Shown here: positions 34,505 through 45,417 of the stretch, one piece after another
How the letters are laid out: the number at the start of each line of letters is the position of its first letter
How positions within the stretch are numbered: the stretch's first letter is position 1
Assembly: GCA_016223165.1 (NCBI GenBank)
Contig: JACRPO010000005.1
Span: 744,001-808,000, forward strand
Direction of reading: 5' to 3'
From: Burkholderiales bacterium
GTDB lineage: Bacteria; Pseudomonadota; Gammaproteobacteria; Burkholderiales; Burkholderiaceae_C
DNA length: 64,000 nucleotides
The notes under the pieces: model-generated
Seen by the model: the letters and a program-made list of their open reading frames with translations, nothing else
What the model was told of the DNA's origin: nothing
Databases searched by the model: none
Position numbers and translations under genes: made by a program

Positions 34505-36597
34505 CCACCCTGCGTTGCCGGCGCCTGGCCAGCCGCGGCGGCATGCTGCTCGGCGTACCGCGCGTACCAGTCGAAGGCCTGCGGGTTGGCGCAGGCATCC
34601 TTGTTCACGACCTCGGCGAGCGCGCGGCCGAGCATCAGCTTCTTCACCGGCAGCTCCTGCTTCTTGCCGGTGAGCGTGCGCGGCACCTCGGCGACCTGCA
34701 CGATCTGGTCGGGCACGAAGCGCGGCGAGAGCTGCTCGCGGATGCGCTGGCGCAGCGCCTCGCGCAGCCGCTCGTCGAGCGTGTGCCCCTCGCGCAGCAC
34801 GACGAAGAGCGGCATGAAGCTCGGCCGGCCGAGATATTCGATGTCGACGACGAGGCTGTCGAGCACCTCGGGCAGCCCTTCGACGACGCGGTAGAGCTCG
34901 CTCGTGCCGAGGCGGTGGCCGTGCCGGTTGAGGGTGGCATCGCTGCGGCCATAGACGATGGTGCCGCCGCTTTGGGTGATGCGCAACCAGTCGCCATGCC
35001 GCCACACCGCAGGTTTGCCGTTCCCGCCCGGGTACATGTCGAAGTAGCTGTCGCGATAGCGCCGGCCGCCGGCATCGCCCCAGAAGTAGAGGGGCATCGA
35101 GGGCATCGGCTGCGTGCAGACGAGCTCGCCCACCTCGCCCTCCAGCGGCCGCCCCTGCTCGTCCCAGGCGTGCACGTCGGCGCCGAGGGCGCGCGCCTGC
35201 ATCTCACCGGGCACGGTGGGCAACTCGGGCGTGCCGGCGAGGAAGGCGCCGGCGATATCGGTGCCGCCCGAGATCACCGCCCACCAGAGGTCGGGCCGCA
35301 CCTCGCGCGTGCCCCACTCGTAGGCCTCGGGCGGCAGCGGCGAGCCGGTGGAGCCGAGCGTGCGGATCCGGGACACGTCGATCAGCGAGCGCGGCGACAC
35401 GCCCGCCTTCATGCAGCCGGTGTAGTAGGACGCGCCGGCACCGAACAGGCTCGTCTGCGTGGCCTCGGCGAAGCGCCACAGCGCATCGGCGCCCGGGTGG
35501 CCCGGGTGGCCCTCGTAGACGCAGGACGTGGTGCCGCGCAAGAGCACCGAGACCGCCAGGTTCCACATCACCCAGCCGGTGCTGCTGTACCAGTGATGGC
35601 GCTCGCCGGTGGCGCGGCCGTCGACGACGCCCGGCTGCAGATTCAGATGGAAGGCCTGGTTCTTGACCATCTCGAGCACGACGCCGCCATGGCCGTGCAC
35701 GATGGGCTTGGGCAGGCCGGTGGTGCCGCTGCTGTAGACGATCCACAGAGGATGGTCGAACGGCACCGGCTCGGGCTCGACGCGCGCCGTGGTGGCCAGC
35801 AGTTCCCGCCATCCCTTCACCCGTACACGCAGGCCGGCGCCATCGAAGCCCCCCGCCACCGCAGCGCCGGCGCGCTCCAGGTAGGGCACGGGCACGAGGG
35901 TCTCGACGCTCGGCAACTCGCCGAGCAACTCCCGCACCAGCGCACGCCGGTCGACGACCTTGCCGCCATAGACCGTGCCGTCGCAGGCGATGAGCACCTT
36001 GGGCTCGATCTGGCGGAAGCGGTCGCGCACCGTGCCCACGCCCATGTCGGGCGCGGTCAGGCTCCAGATGGCGCCGAGCGTGGCGCAGGCGAGGAAGGCG
36101 ACCATCGCCTCGGGGATGTTGGGCAAGTAGGCGGCAACACGGTCCCCGCGCTGCACGCCGAGCTCACGCAGTGCCGCGGCCAGCGCCGCAGCCTGGTCGA
36201 CGAGTTCGCTCCAGCCGATCTCGAGCGTGCGCCCCTCGGCCATCAGCCGCTCGTTGCGGAAGACGACGGCCGGCACGCCCGCCGCTTCGCCCACGGCGGC
36301 GTGGCGCAGCACCTGCGATGCGTAGTTGAGCTTCGCCCCCTCGAACCAGCGCGCACCGGGCATCGAGGCACTCGAGAGCACGCGCGTGAACGGTGTCGGC
36401 GAGCGCAGGTCGAAGTAGTCCCAGATCGCCTGCCAGAACACGCCCACGTCGGCCACCGACCAGCGGCGCAAGGCCTCGTAGTCGGCGAGCTTCACGCCGC
36501 GCTCGCGCTCGAGCCAGTGCCTGAAGACGACGGTGTTGATCGGCGCTTGAGCGCTGCCGATGCTCGTCCCGCCCGCGCTCGATGTGGGTCCTGTCAT
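34495..36597 (-). CDS. aacS: Acetoacetyl-CoA synthetase
   Basis: AMP-forming ligase of 700 residues that activates acetoacetate to acetoacetyl-CoA. The N-terminal ACS-type region includes WFEGAKLNYASQVL. The AMP-binding motif is IVYSSGTTGLPKPIVH. MWNLAVSVLL and STGSPLPPEAYEW follow, and LTGKKQELPVKKLM holds the C-terminal catalytic lysine. ATG 36597 is preferred; an upstream start at 36675 adds a low-complexity tail. It is divergent from the CoA hydrolase/transferase gene, both suited to short acyl-CoA and ketone-body metabolism. Confidence 0.93.
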   Translation of the reverse strand: MTGPTSSAGGTSIGSAQAPINTVVFRHWLERERGVKLADYEALRRWSVADVGVFWQAIWDYFDLRSPTPFTRVLSSASMPGARWFEGAKLNYASQVLRHAAVGEAAGVPAVVFRNERLMAEGRTLEIGWSELVDQAAALAAALRELGVQRGDRVAAYLPNIPEAMVAFLACATLGAIWSLTAPDMGVGTVRDRFRQIEPKVLIACDGTVYGGKVVDRRALVRELLGELPSVETLVPVPYLERAGAAVAGGFDGAGLRVRVKGWRELLATTARVEPEPVPFDHPLWIVYSSGTTGLPKPIVHGHGGVVLEMVKNQAFHLNLQPGVVDGRATGERHHWYSSTGWVMWNLAVSVLLRGTTSCVYEGHPGHPGADALWRFAEATQTSLFGAGASYYTGCMKAGVSPRSLIDVSRIRTLGSTGSPLPPEAYEWGTREVRPDLWWAVISGGTDIAGAFLAGTPELPTVPGEMQARALGADVHAWDEQGRPLEGEVGELVCTQPMPSMPLYFWGDAGGRRYRDSYFDMYPGGNGKPAVWRHGDWLRITQSGGTIVYGRSDATLNRHGHRLGTSELYRVVEGLPEVLDSLVVDIEYLGRPSFMPLFVVLREGHTLDERLREALRQRIREQLSPRFVPDQIVQVAEVPRTLTGKKQELPVKKLMLGRALAEVVNKDACANPQAFDWYARYAEQHAAAAGQAPATQGGST

Positions 36598-36829
36598 CGC
36601 ACCGAATCTCCCCGCTCCTGCCCCCGCGCCAACCCACGCTGCTACCCCGCGCGCCGGCGCTGCGGGGCAAACCACGGCGCGGCTGGCCGTGCGGCGACGA
36701 CTGGCTCGTCGTTCAGTAGCGTATCGTGCGTCACGTCATGAATGTGGCCAATCCGCGCGCCGGCGGCAGTGGTTGAAACCCGCAGAGCTCTGAGCCGGCC
36801 GGGGCCGCGTTCGTCGACAGGGTGTCCAC

Positions 36830-38068
36830 ATGAAGCAACTGACCGAGCTGCTCGCCCCCGGCCAGCGCGTCTTCGTGTCGACGATGTCGGGCGAGTCGGC
36901 ACTGCTCGCAGAGGAGCTCGCCGCCGACCCCGAGCGCGCGCGCGAGGTCACCTTCTGCGGCGGCATGTTTCCCGGCATCGACCGCACCGACTACCTCACG
37001 CTGCACCCGGCGGCGCGCGTCGAGGCGTTCTTCATGTCGCCCGGCCTGCGCCGCGGCATCGCCGAGGGCCGCGCCCACCTGCTGGCGCTCGACTACCGCG
37101 GCCTCGCCCGCCACCTGCTCGAAGGCCCGCCGCCGCACCTCGCCATCGCGCAGCTCACGCCGCCCGATGCCGACGGCTGGTGCAGCGCCGGCCTCGCGGC
37201 GGACTTCATGCCGCTGGCCTGGCCGCGCGCGCGCCGGCGCGTGGCGCACCTCAACCCGTGCCTGCCGCGCACCGCGGGCAGCTTCCGCGTGCATGCCTCG
37301 GAGATTGACCTCGCCATCGAGGCAGCCCGAGCGCCGCTGAGCTGGAACGAACCGACGGGCGGCGACACCGAATCGCGCATCGGCGCCCGGGTCGCGGAGC
37401 TCGTGCGCGACGGCGATACGCTGCAGTTCGGCATCGGTTCGGTGCCGGTGGCGCTGGCCGGCGCGCTCGCGTCGCACCGGCGGCTGCGCATCCACGGCGG
37501 CATGGTCTCGGGTTCGCTGCGCACGCTGTGGGAGGCAGGCGCGCTCGACCGCGATGCGCGCATCACCTCCGGCGTCGTGCTCGGCGACGCGGCGTTGCAT
37601 GCCTTCGTGGGTGGGCTGCCCACGCTGTGGCTCACCGACGTGCGCCACACGCACGACCCGGCGGCGATCGGCGCCATCCCGCGCTTCGTGGCCATCAACA
37701 GCGCCGTCGAGGTCGACCTCTTCGGCCAGGTGAACGCCGAGCGCGCCGGCGGCGTGTTGCAGGCCGGCGCCGGCGGCCTGCCCGCCTTCGCGCAGGGCGC
37801 CCTCGCCTCGCCCGGCGGCCGGCTGCTCATCTGCCTGCCCGCCACGGCCCGCGGCGGCGGCGTCTCGCGCATCGTGGCGGCACTCGGTGCGCAGTCGCTG
37901 TGCACGGTGCCGCGCCATCTCGCCGACGCGGTGATCACCGAGTTCGGTGTCGCCGAGCTGCGCGGCCTCGACGTGGAGGGGCGCGCGCAGGCGCTGATCG
38001 CCGTGGCGGCGCCGGACCACCGCAGCGCGCTCGCGCAGGCGTGGCAGGCGATGCGCAGGTCCCTGTGA
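36830..38068 (+). CDS. Acetyl-CoA hydrolase/transferase family protein
   Basis: Class I-type CoA transferase of 412 residues. GDTLQFGIGSVPVALAGAL and the catalytic segment INSAVEVDLFGQVN (E294 the likely nucleophile) are family hallmarks. GGGVSRIV and VITEFGVAELRG near the C-terminus also match. It could hydrolyse or transfer CoA from acetyl-CoA or 4-hydroxybutyrate-like acids. It is divergent from aacS across a 232-base spacer in which I see no clear promoter. Confidence 0.88.
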   Translation: MKQLTELLAPGQRVFVSTMSGESALLAEELAADPERAREVTFCGGMFPGIDRTDYLTLHPAARVEAFFMSPGLRRGIAEGRAHLLALDYRGLARHLLEGPPPHLAIAQLTPPDADGWCSAGLAADFMPLAWPRARRRVAHLNPCLPRTAGSFRVHASEIDLAIEAARAPLSWNEPTGGDTESRIGARVAELVRDGDTLQFGIGSVPVALAGALASHRRLRIHGGMVSGSLRTLWEAGALDRDARITSGVVLGDAALHAFVGGLPTLWLTDVRHTHDPAAIGAIPRFVAINSAVEVDLFGQVNAERAGGVLQAGAGGLPAFAQGALASPGGRLLICLPATARGGGVSRIVAALGAQSLCTVPRHLADAVITEFGVAELRGLDVEGRAQALIAVAAPDHRSALAQAWQAMRRSL

Positions 38069-38249
38069 GCCCGCCGCTCGCGCCATGACGGCAGGGTCTT
38101 CGAGCACCAAACCCGGCGCACGGTGACCGAGGCCGACAACCTGCGGTTCATCGGCGCTGCCACCTGCAACCAGGAGGGCTCGGTGGCCGAGGCGCGCAAG
38201 CCACAGGTGCCTTGTCCCGCCCGCGCGCCCGGCGCGAAGCGGCCCGCGG

Positions 38250-39137
38250 TCAGACGCGCCAGCGCACGCCGCCGCGCGCGAACATCTCGCGCAGCGCGCC
38301 GCCGGCCGCGAGCCCGTTCATGGCCGCCTGCACGGCCTGCGCGAGGTCGACCGCCTCCTTCTTCACCGCACAGCCCACGGCCCAGCCGTTGCGCGCCTGC
38401 GGCAGCGGCATCACCTCGATCGCGAAGCGCTCGTCGCGGCCCAGCACCGCCTCGAGCTCCGACGTGTGCCCGGCGGCCGCCGCCACCTCGCCACGCTGCA
38501 GCGCGGCCGCGGCCTCGGTGCCGTCGCGCCACTTCGTGCGCAGCTGTTCGCGGAAGCGCCCGCCCTCGGCGCCGATGAGCAGCCAGCCGGCGAGCGAGAG
38601 GCCGTTGACGGCGACCGGCGCGCCCTGGAGCGCGTCGAGCGAGGGCAGCTCGGGCAGGCGCGTCCTGTCGCGCGCGATGCTCACCTGCTCGCGGTAGTAG
38701 GGCGCGAAGATCTGCACGCGCGGGTTGCCGGCCATCAGCGGCCGGTCGACCGGCACGTGCAGCATCACGTCGGCCGGGCCGTGGCCCAGGTAGTGGCCGC
38801 GCCAGACCATGTTGCGCAGGTCGTCGTCCATGCTTTCGCCGGCATGGAAGGGCAGCGGCGCGAGCTCCACGCCGAGTGCCTTGGCCAGCGCCTGCGCGAG
38901 CTCGACATCGATGCCGCGGCCGTCCTGATGGAACGGCGGCAGCGCGTGATAGAGGGCCACGCTCAGGCGCCCGCGTGCCCTGATGCGCGCCAGCGCACCC
39001 TCGCTGGCGCTGGCGCTGGCGCTTGCGCCTGTGCCTGCACCTGAAGGCGCGGCCGCGCTCGCCGAGCCTGCCGGCTGTGCCAGCGCCGTGCCGGCCAGCA
39101 GCGCCGCGGCGCCGCCGATCAACGCCCGGCGCTTCAT
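38250..39137 (-). CDS. Quinoprotein dehydrogenase-associated periplasmic binding protein (XoxJ/MxaJ-like)
   Basis: Periplasmic solute-binding-fold protein of 295 residues, with a signal peptide and then an Ala/Ser-rich spacer (ASASASASE) before the domain starting LARIRARGRLSVALYHALPP. The pattern DGRGIDVELAQALAKALGVEL, then DVMLHVPVD, matches the group encoded beside PQQ alcohol dehydrogenases, where XoxJ and MxaJ aid dehydrogenase activation. It starts inside the stop of the PedF-like cytochrome gene (ATGA), so the two are cotranslated. Confidence 0.87.
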   Translation of the reverse strand: MKRRALIGGAAALLAGTALAQPAGSASAAAPSGAGTGASASASASEGALARIRARGRLSVALYHALPPFHQDGRGIDVELAQALAKALGVELAPLPFHAGESMDDDLRNMVWRGHYLGHGPADVMLHVPVDRPLMAGNPRVQIFAPYYREQVSIARDRTRLPELPSLDALQGAPVAVNGLSLAGWLLIGAEGGRFREQLRTKWRDGTEAAAALQRGEVAAAAGHTSELEAVLGRDERFAIEVMPLPQARNGWAVGCAVKKEAVDLAQAVQAAMNGLAAGGALREMFARGGVRWRV

Positions 39138-39643
39138 AGCGGCTTCTCGCGCCGGGTTTCGAGGTAGGCCTTGATCGCCCACACCGCCTCCTGGTTGAGC
39201 GTGCCCTCGAAGGGCGGCATGTACACCGCGCCGTTGCGCGTGCGCCCGCGCCGCACCGTGGTGGCGAAGAACTCGTCCACCTCCTTGACGCAGACGTTCT
39301 TCCTGGCCGCGTCGCGCAGCGACACGCAGTCGTTGTCGAGGCGGCGCAGGTCGGGCGCGATGCCGCCCGACACTGCCTCGAGGCCGTGGCAGCGCGCGCA
39401 GTTCTGGTTGTAGGCCGACGTGCCGATCTTGATGGCCGCGGCGTGCTGCCGGTACGGGTTCTCGGCGCGCCAGTCCTTGCCCAGTGGCGGCAGCGCCTTC
39501 GTGTCGACGGCCTGCGGCGTGACGTCGCCATGCGCAGCCACGAGGCCCGCGCAGACGGCCAGGCCGAGGGCCAGCAGGCGGGCCAGCGGCAGCGGGCGTG
39601 ATCGCGACAACGATCGGGCGAGGGTCGGGCAGTGCGGGGTCAT
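39134..39643 (-). CDS. pedF: Cytochrome c-550, PedF-like
   Basis: Periplasmic single-haem cytochrome of 169 residues. A signal peptide (LARLLALGLAVCAGLVAAHG) is followed by the haem motif CARCH; the axial methionine is likely in VYMPPF. DNDCVSLRDAARKNVC adds two further cysteines, a feature of PedF-type proteins. It would accept electrons from the PQQ alcohol dehydrogenase. A GGAG lies about 10 bases upstream of ATG 39643. The dehydrogenase gene itself is 21 kb away at 60563. Confidence 0.88.
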   Translation of the reverse strand: MTPHCPTLARSLSRSRPLPLARLLALGLAVCAGLVAAHGDVTPQAVDTKALPPLGKDWRAENPYRQHAAAIKIGTSAYNQNCARCHGLEAVSGGIAPDLRRLDNDCVSLRDAARKNVCVKEVDEFFATTVRRGRTRNGAVYMPPFEGTLNQEAVWAIKAYLETRREKPL

Positions 39644-39978
39644 GCGGATGTCTCCAGAAGTTGCGGCGGGATGGATGCGGCGCGGCGATCGTCGTCCGAT
39701 GGGCCGCCCTATCGCAATCGCCGTGCCACCACCCCGACGACGCCGGTGCATCGTGCTGCGGGCCCCGAAGCGTCGCCAACACGGCCAGGGTTTCCCGTCG
39801 GTCGGCGCTTGATCTGTCTCAAGCTGGAACGATTTTCCCGGGCTCAGGGTTCCCAGGAAGTAGCAACCGACTATCGTTCCGTAGACGATGCGGCACAGCA
39901 TCGAGCCAGGCCCCCCAGTGCGTCTCCATCCGGCGCGTCCGGGTGGCCGGGGCGGCAGACCTCAAGGAGACAAACGAC
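39644..39978. other. Divergent intergenic region, pedF-like operon and sigma-54 activator
   Basis: This 335-base spacer contains the inverted repeat at 39807-39824 and the activator's ribosome site AAGGAG at 39964-39969. I did not find a convincing sigma-54 (GG-N10-GC) promoter pair facing pedF, although the adjacent activator would be expected to act on one. Confidence 0.5.
39807..39824. promoter_or_regulatory. FNR/Anr-like inverted repeat between pedF and the activator gene
   Basis: GCTTGA-TCTGTC-TCAAGC is a perfect 6-base inverted repeat containing TTGA-N6-TCAA, the Crp/Fnr-family core. It is the second such site in the window; the other is upstream of hoxF. Confidence 0.5.
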
Positions 39979-42276
39979 ATGCGTTCGACCAGCGCCGGCA
40001 GGCCGCCGACACGCCTCTCCAGGGCCGACCGCACGGGGGGCCTGCCGGCCGCGGCGGCGCACCCGCTCGTCGCCGATCCCGACCACGTCGAGTCCATCTC
40101 GCGCTCGCACGAGCGTTGCCAGGCGCTCGGGGTCTCACGCATCGACGACCCCGACCACAGCCCGATCGCGCGCCCCGACCTGCAGATCTCGCTCGAGCGC
40201 AACCGCCGCCTGTACGACCATGCGGCGCCGGTCATGTCGCTGCTGCGCGACCAGATCGCGCGTACCGAGAGCATGGTGCTGCTCACCGACGCGGTGGGCA
40301 CCATCATCCATTCGGTCGGCGACGACGATTTTCTCGGCCGTGCCAGCAAGGTGGCGCTGCGCACCGGCGCCAACTGGAGCGAGGGCGCCAAGGGCACCAA
40401 CGCCATCGGCACCGCGCTCATCAACGAGACGCCGACGCTAGTGCACGCCGACGAGCACTTCCTGCACGCCAACCAGTTCCTCACCTGTTCGGCGGCACCC
40501 ATCCTCGATCCGCGCGGCAACATCCTCGGCGTGCTCGACGTCTCGGGCGACTTCCGCAGCTACCACAAGCACACGCTGGCCCTGGTGCGCATGAGCGCGC
40601 GCATGATCGAGAACCGCTGGCTGACCGAGGACTTCGGCCACGCGATGCGGCTGCACTTCCACAGCCGGCCCGAGTTCATCGGCACGCTGATGGAGGGCAT
40701 CCTCGCCGTTGCCGAAGACGGCCGCATCGTCGGCGCCAACCGCGGCGCGCTCGAGCACCTGGGCATGAGCGGAGCGACGGTGCGCATGCACACGCTGGAG
40801 ACGCTGTTCGGCGCCTCGCTGGCCGAGGTTGCCGACCACTGCCGCGCCCGTGTGACCTCGCCGCTGTCGCTCAACACGGCCAATGGCCACCAGTTCGCCG
40901 CGTTCGCGCGCTGCAACTGGCTGATGTGGAGCCCGGTGCCCGGGGCGGAAGATGCCGCGTCGCGCCCAGCGGCGGCCGAGCTGATCGATGGCGACGGCAC
41001 CGCCCTGCCCGGCGTCGCCCACGCCGGCGGCGCGCTGGCCTGCCCGCCCGGCGCCGCGCTCGCGCAGCTGCGCACCGGTGACGCCCAGGTCGAGGCGCTG
41101 GTCGAGAAGATCCGGCGCGTGCTCGACCGCGACATCCCCATCCTCGTCCTCGGCGAGACAGGTACCGGCAAGGAGCTGCTGGCGCGCGCCATCCACGCCG
41201 ATTCGGCGCGTGCCCGCCAGCCCTTCGTGGCCGTGAACTGCGCCTCGATCCCCGAGACGCTGATCGAGGCCGAGCTCTTCGGCTACGACGAGGGCGCCTT
41301 CACCGGCGCACGGCGCAAGGGCGCGCCGGGCAAGATCGTGCAGGCCAACGGCGGCACGCTCTTCCTCGACGAGATCGGCGACATGCCGCTGCCGCTGCAG
41401 GCGCACCTGCTGCGCGTGCTGCAGGAGCGGCAGGTCACGCCGCTGGGCAGCACGAAGTCGGTCGCGGTCGACCTGGCCATCATCTGCGCCACGCACCGCA
41501 ACCTGCGCCACATGATCGACCGCCAGGCCTTCCGCGAGGACCTGTACTACCGGCTCAACGGCCTGGCGGTGAGACTGCCGGCGCTGCGCGAACGCACCGA
41601 CCTGCTGGCGCTCGTGCGGCGCCTGGTCGATGCCCAGGGCGGACCACGCCGGCACCAGCTCGCGCCCGAGGTGCAGGGCCTGTTCGAACGCTACAAGTGG
41701 CCGGGCAACGTGCGCCAGCTCTTCCACGTGCTGCGCACGGCCTGCGTGATGGCCGGGCGCGAGCCGCTGATCACGCGCGCGCACCTGCCCGACGACTTCC
41801 TGGAGGAAGCCGAGGCGGACGCGCGGGCAGCCGGCGGCGACGCGACGGCCGCGGGTCCACAGGGCGCGGCGGCGCCGCCGCAGCCGCAGCCCGTGGCCGG
41901 GCTCGCGGCCGATGGGGCTTCGTCGGGCGTGGCCGCCGCGGCAGCGTCGCCGAGCAGCGAGAGGAGCGTGGGCGCCGCCGCTTTCGCCAACATCGCGAGC
42001 GCCGCGAACAGCGCGAGTGGCACCGGCGTCGCCAGCGTCGGGAACGCCGCGATGGCCACGGGCACCACGAGCGTTGCGATCGGCGCCGGCGGCAGCGCCG
42101 GGCCCGTCGACCCCGAAGCGGTCTCGCTGCCCGTCGGCCGCCTCGAGGACCTCGAACTCGACATGATCCGCCGCACCCTCGACGCCGTGGGCGGCAACAT
42201 CTCCGAGGCCTCCAAGCGCCTGGGCATCAGCCGCAACACGATCTATCGCAAGTTGCGCTGGAACCAGCCGGCCTGA
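39979..42276 (+). CDS. Sigma-54-dependent transcriptional activator, AcoR-like
   Basis: Regulator of 765 residues. A GAF-type sensor (about 95-215, ending [14 protein letters not shown]) and a PAS-like region precede the AAA+ domain with Walker A GETGTGKE (near 392), the sigma-54-contacting GAFTGA (near 439) and [13 protein letters not shown]. The C-terminal Fis-type helix-turn-helix is [21 protein letters not shown]. Between them lies an unusual ~100-residue Ala/Gly/Ser/Thr-rich linker. AcoR-like proteins control alcohol and acetoin catabolism, so the likely targets are the adjacent quinoprotein genes. AAGGAG precedes ATG 39979. Confidence 0.92.
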   Translation: MRSTSAGRPPTRLSRADRTGGLPAAAAHPLVADPDHVESISRSHERCQALGVSRIDDPDHSPIARPDLQISLERNRRLYDHAAPVMSLLRDQIARTESMVLLTDAVGTIIHSVGDDDFLGRASKVALRTGANWSEGAKGTNAIGTALINETPTLVHADEHFLHANQFLTCSAAPILDPRGNILGVLDVSGDFRSYHKHTLALVRMSARMIENRWLTEDFGHAMRLHFHSRPEFIGTLMEGILAVAEDGRIVGANRGALEHLGMSGATVRMHTLETLFGASLAEVADHCRARVTSPLSLNTANGHQFAAFARCNWLMWSPVPGAEDAASRPAAAELIDGDGTALPGVAHAGGALACPPGAALAQLRTGDAQVEALVEKIRRVLDRDIPILVLGETGTGKELLARAIHADSARARQPFVAVNCASIPETLIEAELFGYDEGAFTGARRKGAPGKIVQANGGTLFLDEIGDMPLPLQAHLLRVLQERQVTPLGSTKSVAVDLAIICATHRNLRHMIDRQAFREDLYYRLNGLAVRLPALRERTDLLALVRRLVDAQGGPRRHQLAPEVQGLFERYKWPGNVRQLFHVLRTACVMAGREPLITRAHLPDDFLEEAEADARAAGGDATAAGPQGAAAPPQPQPVAGLAADGASSGVAAAAASPSSERSVGAAAFANIASAANSASGTGVASVGNAAMATGTTSVAIGAGGSAGPVDPEAVSLPVGRLEDLELDMIRRTLDAVGGNISEASKRLGISRNTIYRKLRWNQPA

Positions 42277-42363
42277 AGAGGTTGAGAGCCCTTCTCCCGG
42301 CCTTTGAACTTGCCGGTGACGTGGGCCGCCCCGGTGGCTCCGGGCCCTGGTGATCGCGCCGCA

Positions 42364-43491
42364 TCAACGCGGCGCCGGCGCCGCGAACAAGGCGTCCTCG
42401 GCGAGCCGCCAGGCGCGCTGCCAGTTCAGCCGATGGCGCTCGTGATCGCGCCAGCCGTCGGCCCCCTCGACCGCCTCGGCCACTTCGGCCGCCGGTTCAC
42501 CGGCCTGCGTCGCGCCCGCCGCCACGCCCTGCTGCGCCGCCCGCCACAGCGTGCGCCAGTAGTCGAGTTGCCGCTGCGCCGCGCCGCGATCTGCGGGGGG
42601 CCCGGTGTCGCCGATGAAGCGCTCGCCGGCCGGCGCCGCCGCGAGCAGCGAGGCGAGGGCGCGCACGAGATGCGCGGGCTCGGTGTCGCGGCCGTCCGGC
42701 GGCCCGTCGAACCACAGCAGGCCGAAGGCGGCCGTGACACCGGCATCGGCATGCCGCCAGGCGCTCGTCCACGAGCGATCGGCACGCCGCACGAGATGCC
42801 ATTCGAACGGACCCCAGCGCTGCGGGTCGTCCATGGCCCTGGCCCTTCCCCTCGGCGTCGGCAGCGCGCGCGGCAGGCGCACCGGTGCGGCCTGCAGGTC
42901 GATGGCGGCCTCGCCCAGGCGCTCGCGCAGGCGCTGCACGCATTGCGGGCACTGCGCGCGCATGGCCTCGCGCACCGGTGCCGGCGCCACCACGCGAGCA
43001 CCCGCCAGGCCGGCGTTGCCGAGCACGAACTCGGCCCGGGCATGAGGATTTGCCACGGCGCGGATGTCGAGGCCGAACCGGCGCCACGCGGCGCAGCGCA
43101 AGGCACGCGCGAAGGCGGGGCTCGGGCCGCTGCCCAGCAGCCACAGGCGGCCACGGTGGCGCGCGAGCACGAGGTTGACCACCTGGCCCCGGTTGCCCGC
43201 ATTGGCTTCGCCGGCCTGCGCGGGCACCCACCACAGGTCGTCTGCCAGCGGCTCGAAGCGGATGGCGAATGCGGGCAACGCCGGCCCGGGTGCAGGAGTT
43301 CCTGGCCCGGGCGTTCCTGGCCTGGGAGTCCCGACCGAGGAAGTCCCGGCCGAGGAACCTTCGGCCGCCGGTTCGCCGACCACGGTGTCACACGGTGGCG
43401 GCGGCACAACACCCGCGCTGCTCGCGCCGCCGAGAGCCAGCCCGCACGCGAGGAGCAGCACACCCGCCCAGCCGCGCGGGATCGGGTTCAC
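42364..43491 (-). CDS. Degenerate metallo-beta-lactamase-fold protein of the quinoprotein relay type
   Basis: Exported protein of about 375 residues. The start is taken as GTG 43491, which puts the hydrophobic signal GWAGVLLLACGLALGG at the N-terminus; ATG 43620 is the alternative. The core (WWVPAQAGEANAGNRGQVVNLVL, then RAVANPHARAEFVLGNAGL and a ligand-spaced Cys pair) follows the layout of the zinc metallohydrolases found in PQQ alcohol oxidation clusters. The metal motif HxHxDH is replaced by NPHARAE (158-164), so it probably binds no zinc. A collagen-like GTPxPG stretch follows the signal. Convergent with the activator and divergent from the PqqB-like gene. Confidence 0.7.
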   Translation of the reverse strand: MNPIPRGWAGVLLLACGLALGGASSAGVVPPPPCDTVVGEPAAEGSSAGTSSVGTPRPGTPGPGTPAPGPALPAFAIRFEPLADDLWWVPAQAGEANAGNRGQVVNLVLARHRGRLWLLGSGPSPAFARALRCAAWRRFGLDIRAVANPHARAEFVLGNAGLAGARVVAPAPVREAMRAQCPQCVQRLRERLGEAAIDLQAAPVRLPRALPTPRGRARAMDDPQRWGPFEWHLVRRADRSWTSAWRHADAGVTAAFGLLWFDGPPDGRDTEPAHLVRALASLLAAAPAGERFIGDTGPPADRGAAQRQLDYWRTLWRAAQQGVAAGATQAGEPAAEVAEAVEGADGWRDHERHRLNWQRAWRLAEDALFAAPAPR

Positions 43492-43786
43492 CCTGTACCA
43501 ATGTGGCACGTCACGCCGCCAAGCTGTTGCTCGCCGGCCCACCGGCGCCGCGGGCCTGCGGGTCGGCACGGGCGCCCGGGGCCCGCACGGCGCGGCGATG
43601 CCGCATTGCCGCGGCGGCATACGACTTGCTCATTCCCTCATCGAACGCCGGCCTCCGACCCGGGGCCGCCCTCGCAGTGTTTCCCAGGTTCATGTCCTTT
43701 CGCTTCGATCCTCACGGGCCGCCGCCTCCCGCGCCGGCCGACAGGCAAGCAGCATGCATGCCGCCGCGTGCCCACGGGAGGCGCGC

Positions 43787-44583
43787 ATGAAGCTGATGAT
43801 TCTGCGCGGCGGCCGCGACGGCGAAGGCCCGGCGATAGCGCGCCCCGGCGGGCGCGCCGACACCGCCGACGGCGGCGTGCCCGCCTTCGGCGACGGGCAG
43901 CACTGGGCGCTGGTCAACATCTCGGCCGCGGTGGCGCAGCAGATCGGCGACGACGAGCTGCCGGCCGGCGCCGCCGGCCTCGCCGAACCCGACGTGCGCG
44001 CCGTCATCCTCACCGATGCGCAGCTCGAACATGTCGGCGGCCTGCTCGCGCTGCGCGGCGGCGCGCCGATCGACCTCTACGCCACGCCGGCGGTGTTCGA
44101 GGAACTGAGCTGCAACCTGCCGGTGCTGCCGGCGCTGCAGCACTATTGCGGCGTGCACTGGCGCGTCATCCCGGTGGCCGGCGACCGCCCGAGCGCCAGC
44201 TTCAGCGTCGAGGGCCTGCCGACGCTCGAGTTCACCGCCATCGCCACGCAGTCGCGGCCGCTGCCGCATGCGGCCCAGCATCGCTCGGTCGTCGGCGACC
44301 ACATCGCGATCGCCGTGCGCGACCTGGCGAGCGGCTGCCAGGTCTTCTGCGCGCCGGGCCTCGTGCGCCCCGGGCCGCTGGAGCTGGAATGGATGCGCAA
44401 CAGCGACTGCGTGCTGCTCGGATCCACGCCGCTCGAAACCGGCCGCGGCACGGCCGGCCTCGAGTGGGTGGAGCAACTGCCGGCGCGCCTGAAGGTGATG
44501 CTCACCGGCGCCGACGCACCACGGCGGCAGATGCTGGCGCGGCGCGGCATCGCGGTGGCCAGCGACGGCATGGAGATCGAGCT

Positions 44584-44587
<4 letters not shown>
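43787..44587 (+). CDS. Short PqqB-like protein
   Basis: Protein of 266 residues resembling PqqB of pyrroloquinoline quinone biosynthesis: HWALVNISAAVAQQI, VILTDAQLEHVGGLLALRGG, and the ending RRGIAVASDGMEIEL all align with PqqB landmarks. It is about 40 residues shorter and lacks the N-terminal CNC cysteines. The motif TDxxxDH reads TDAQLEH (76-82). So it is a paralogue, likely with altered or no metal binding. GGGAGG lies six bases upstream of ATG 43787. It begins the operon of quinoprotein-associated ABC genes. Confidence 0.8.

Positions 44588-45413
<826 letters not shown>

Positions 45414-45417
<4 letters not shown>

Noticed and set aside
42277..42363. Terminator between the activator and the convergent metallo-hydrolase gene
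   Set aside because: No stable stem followed by T residues seen.
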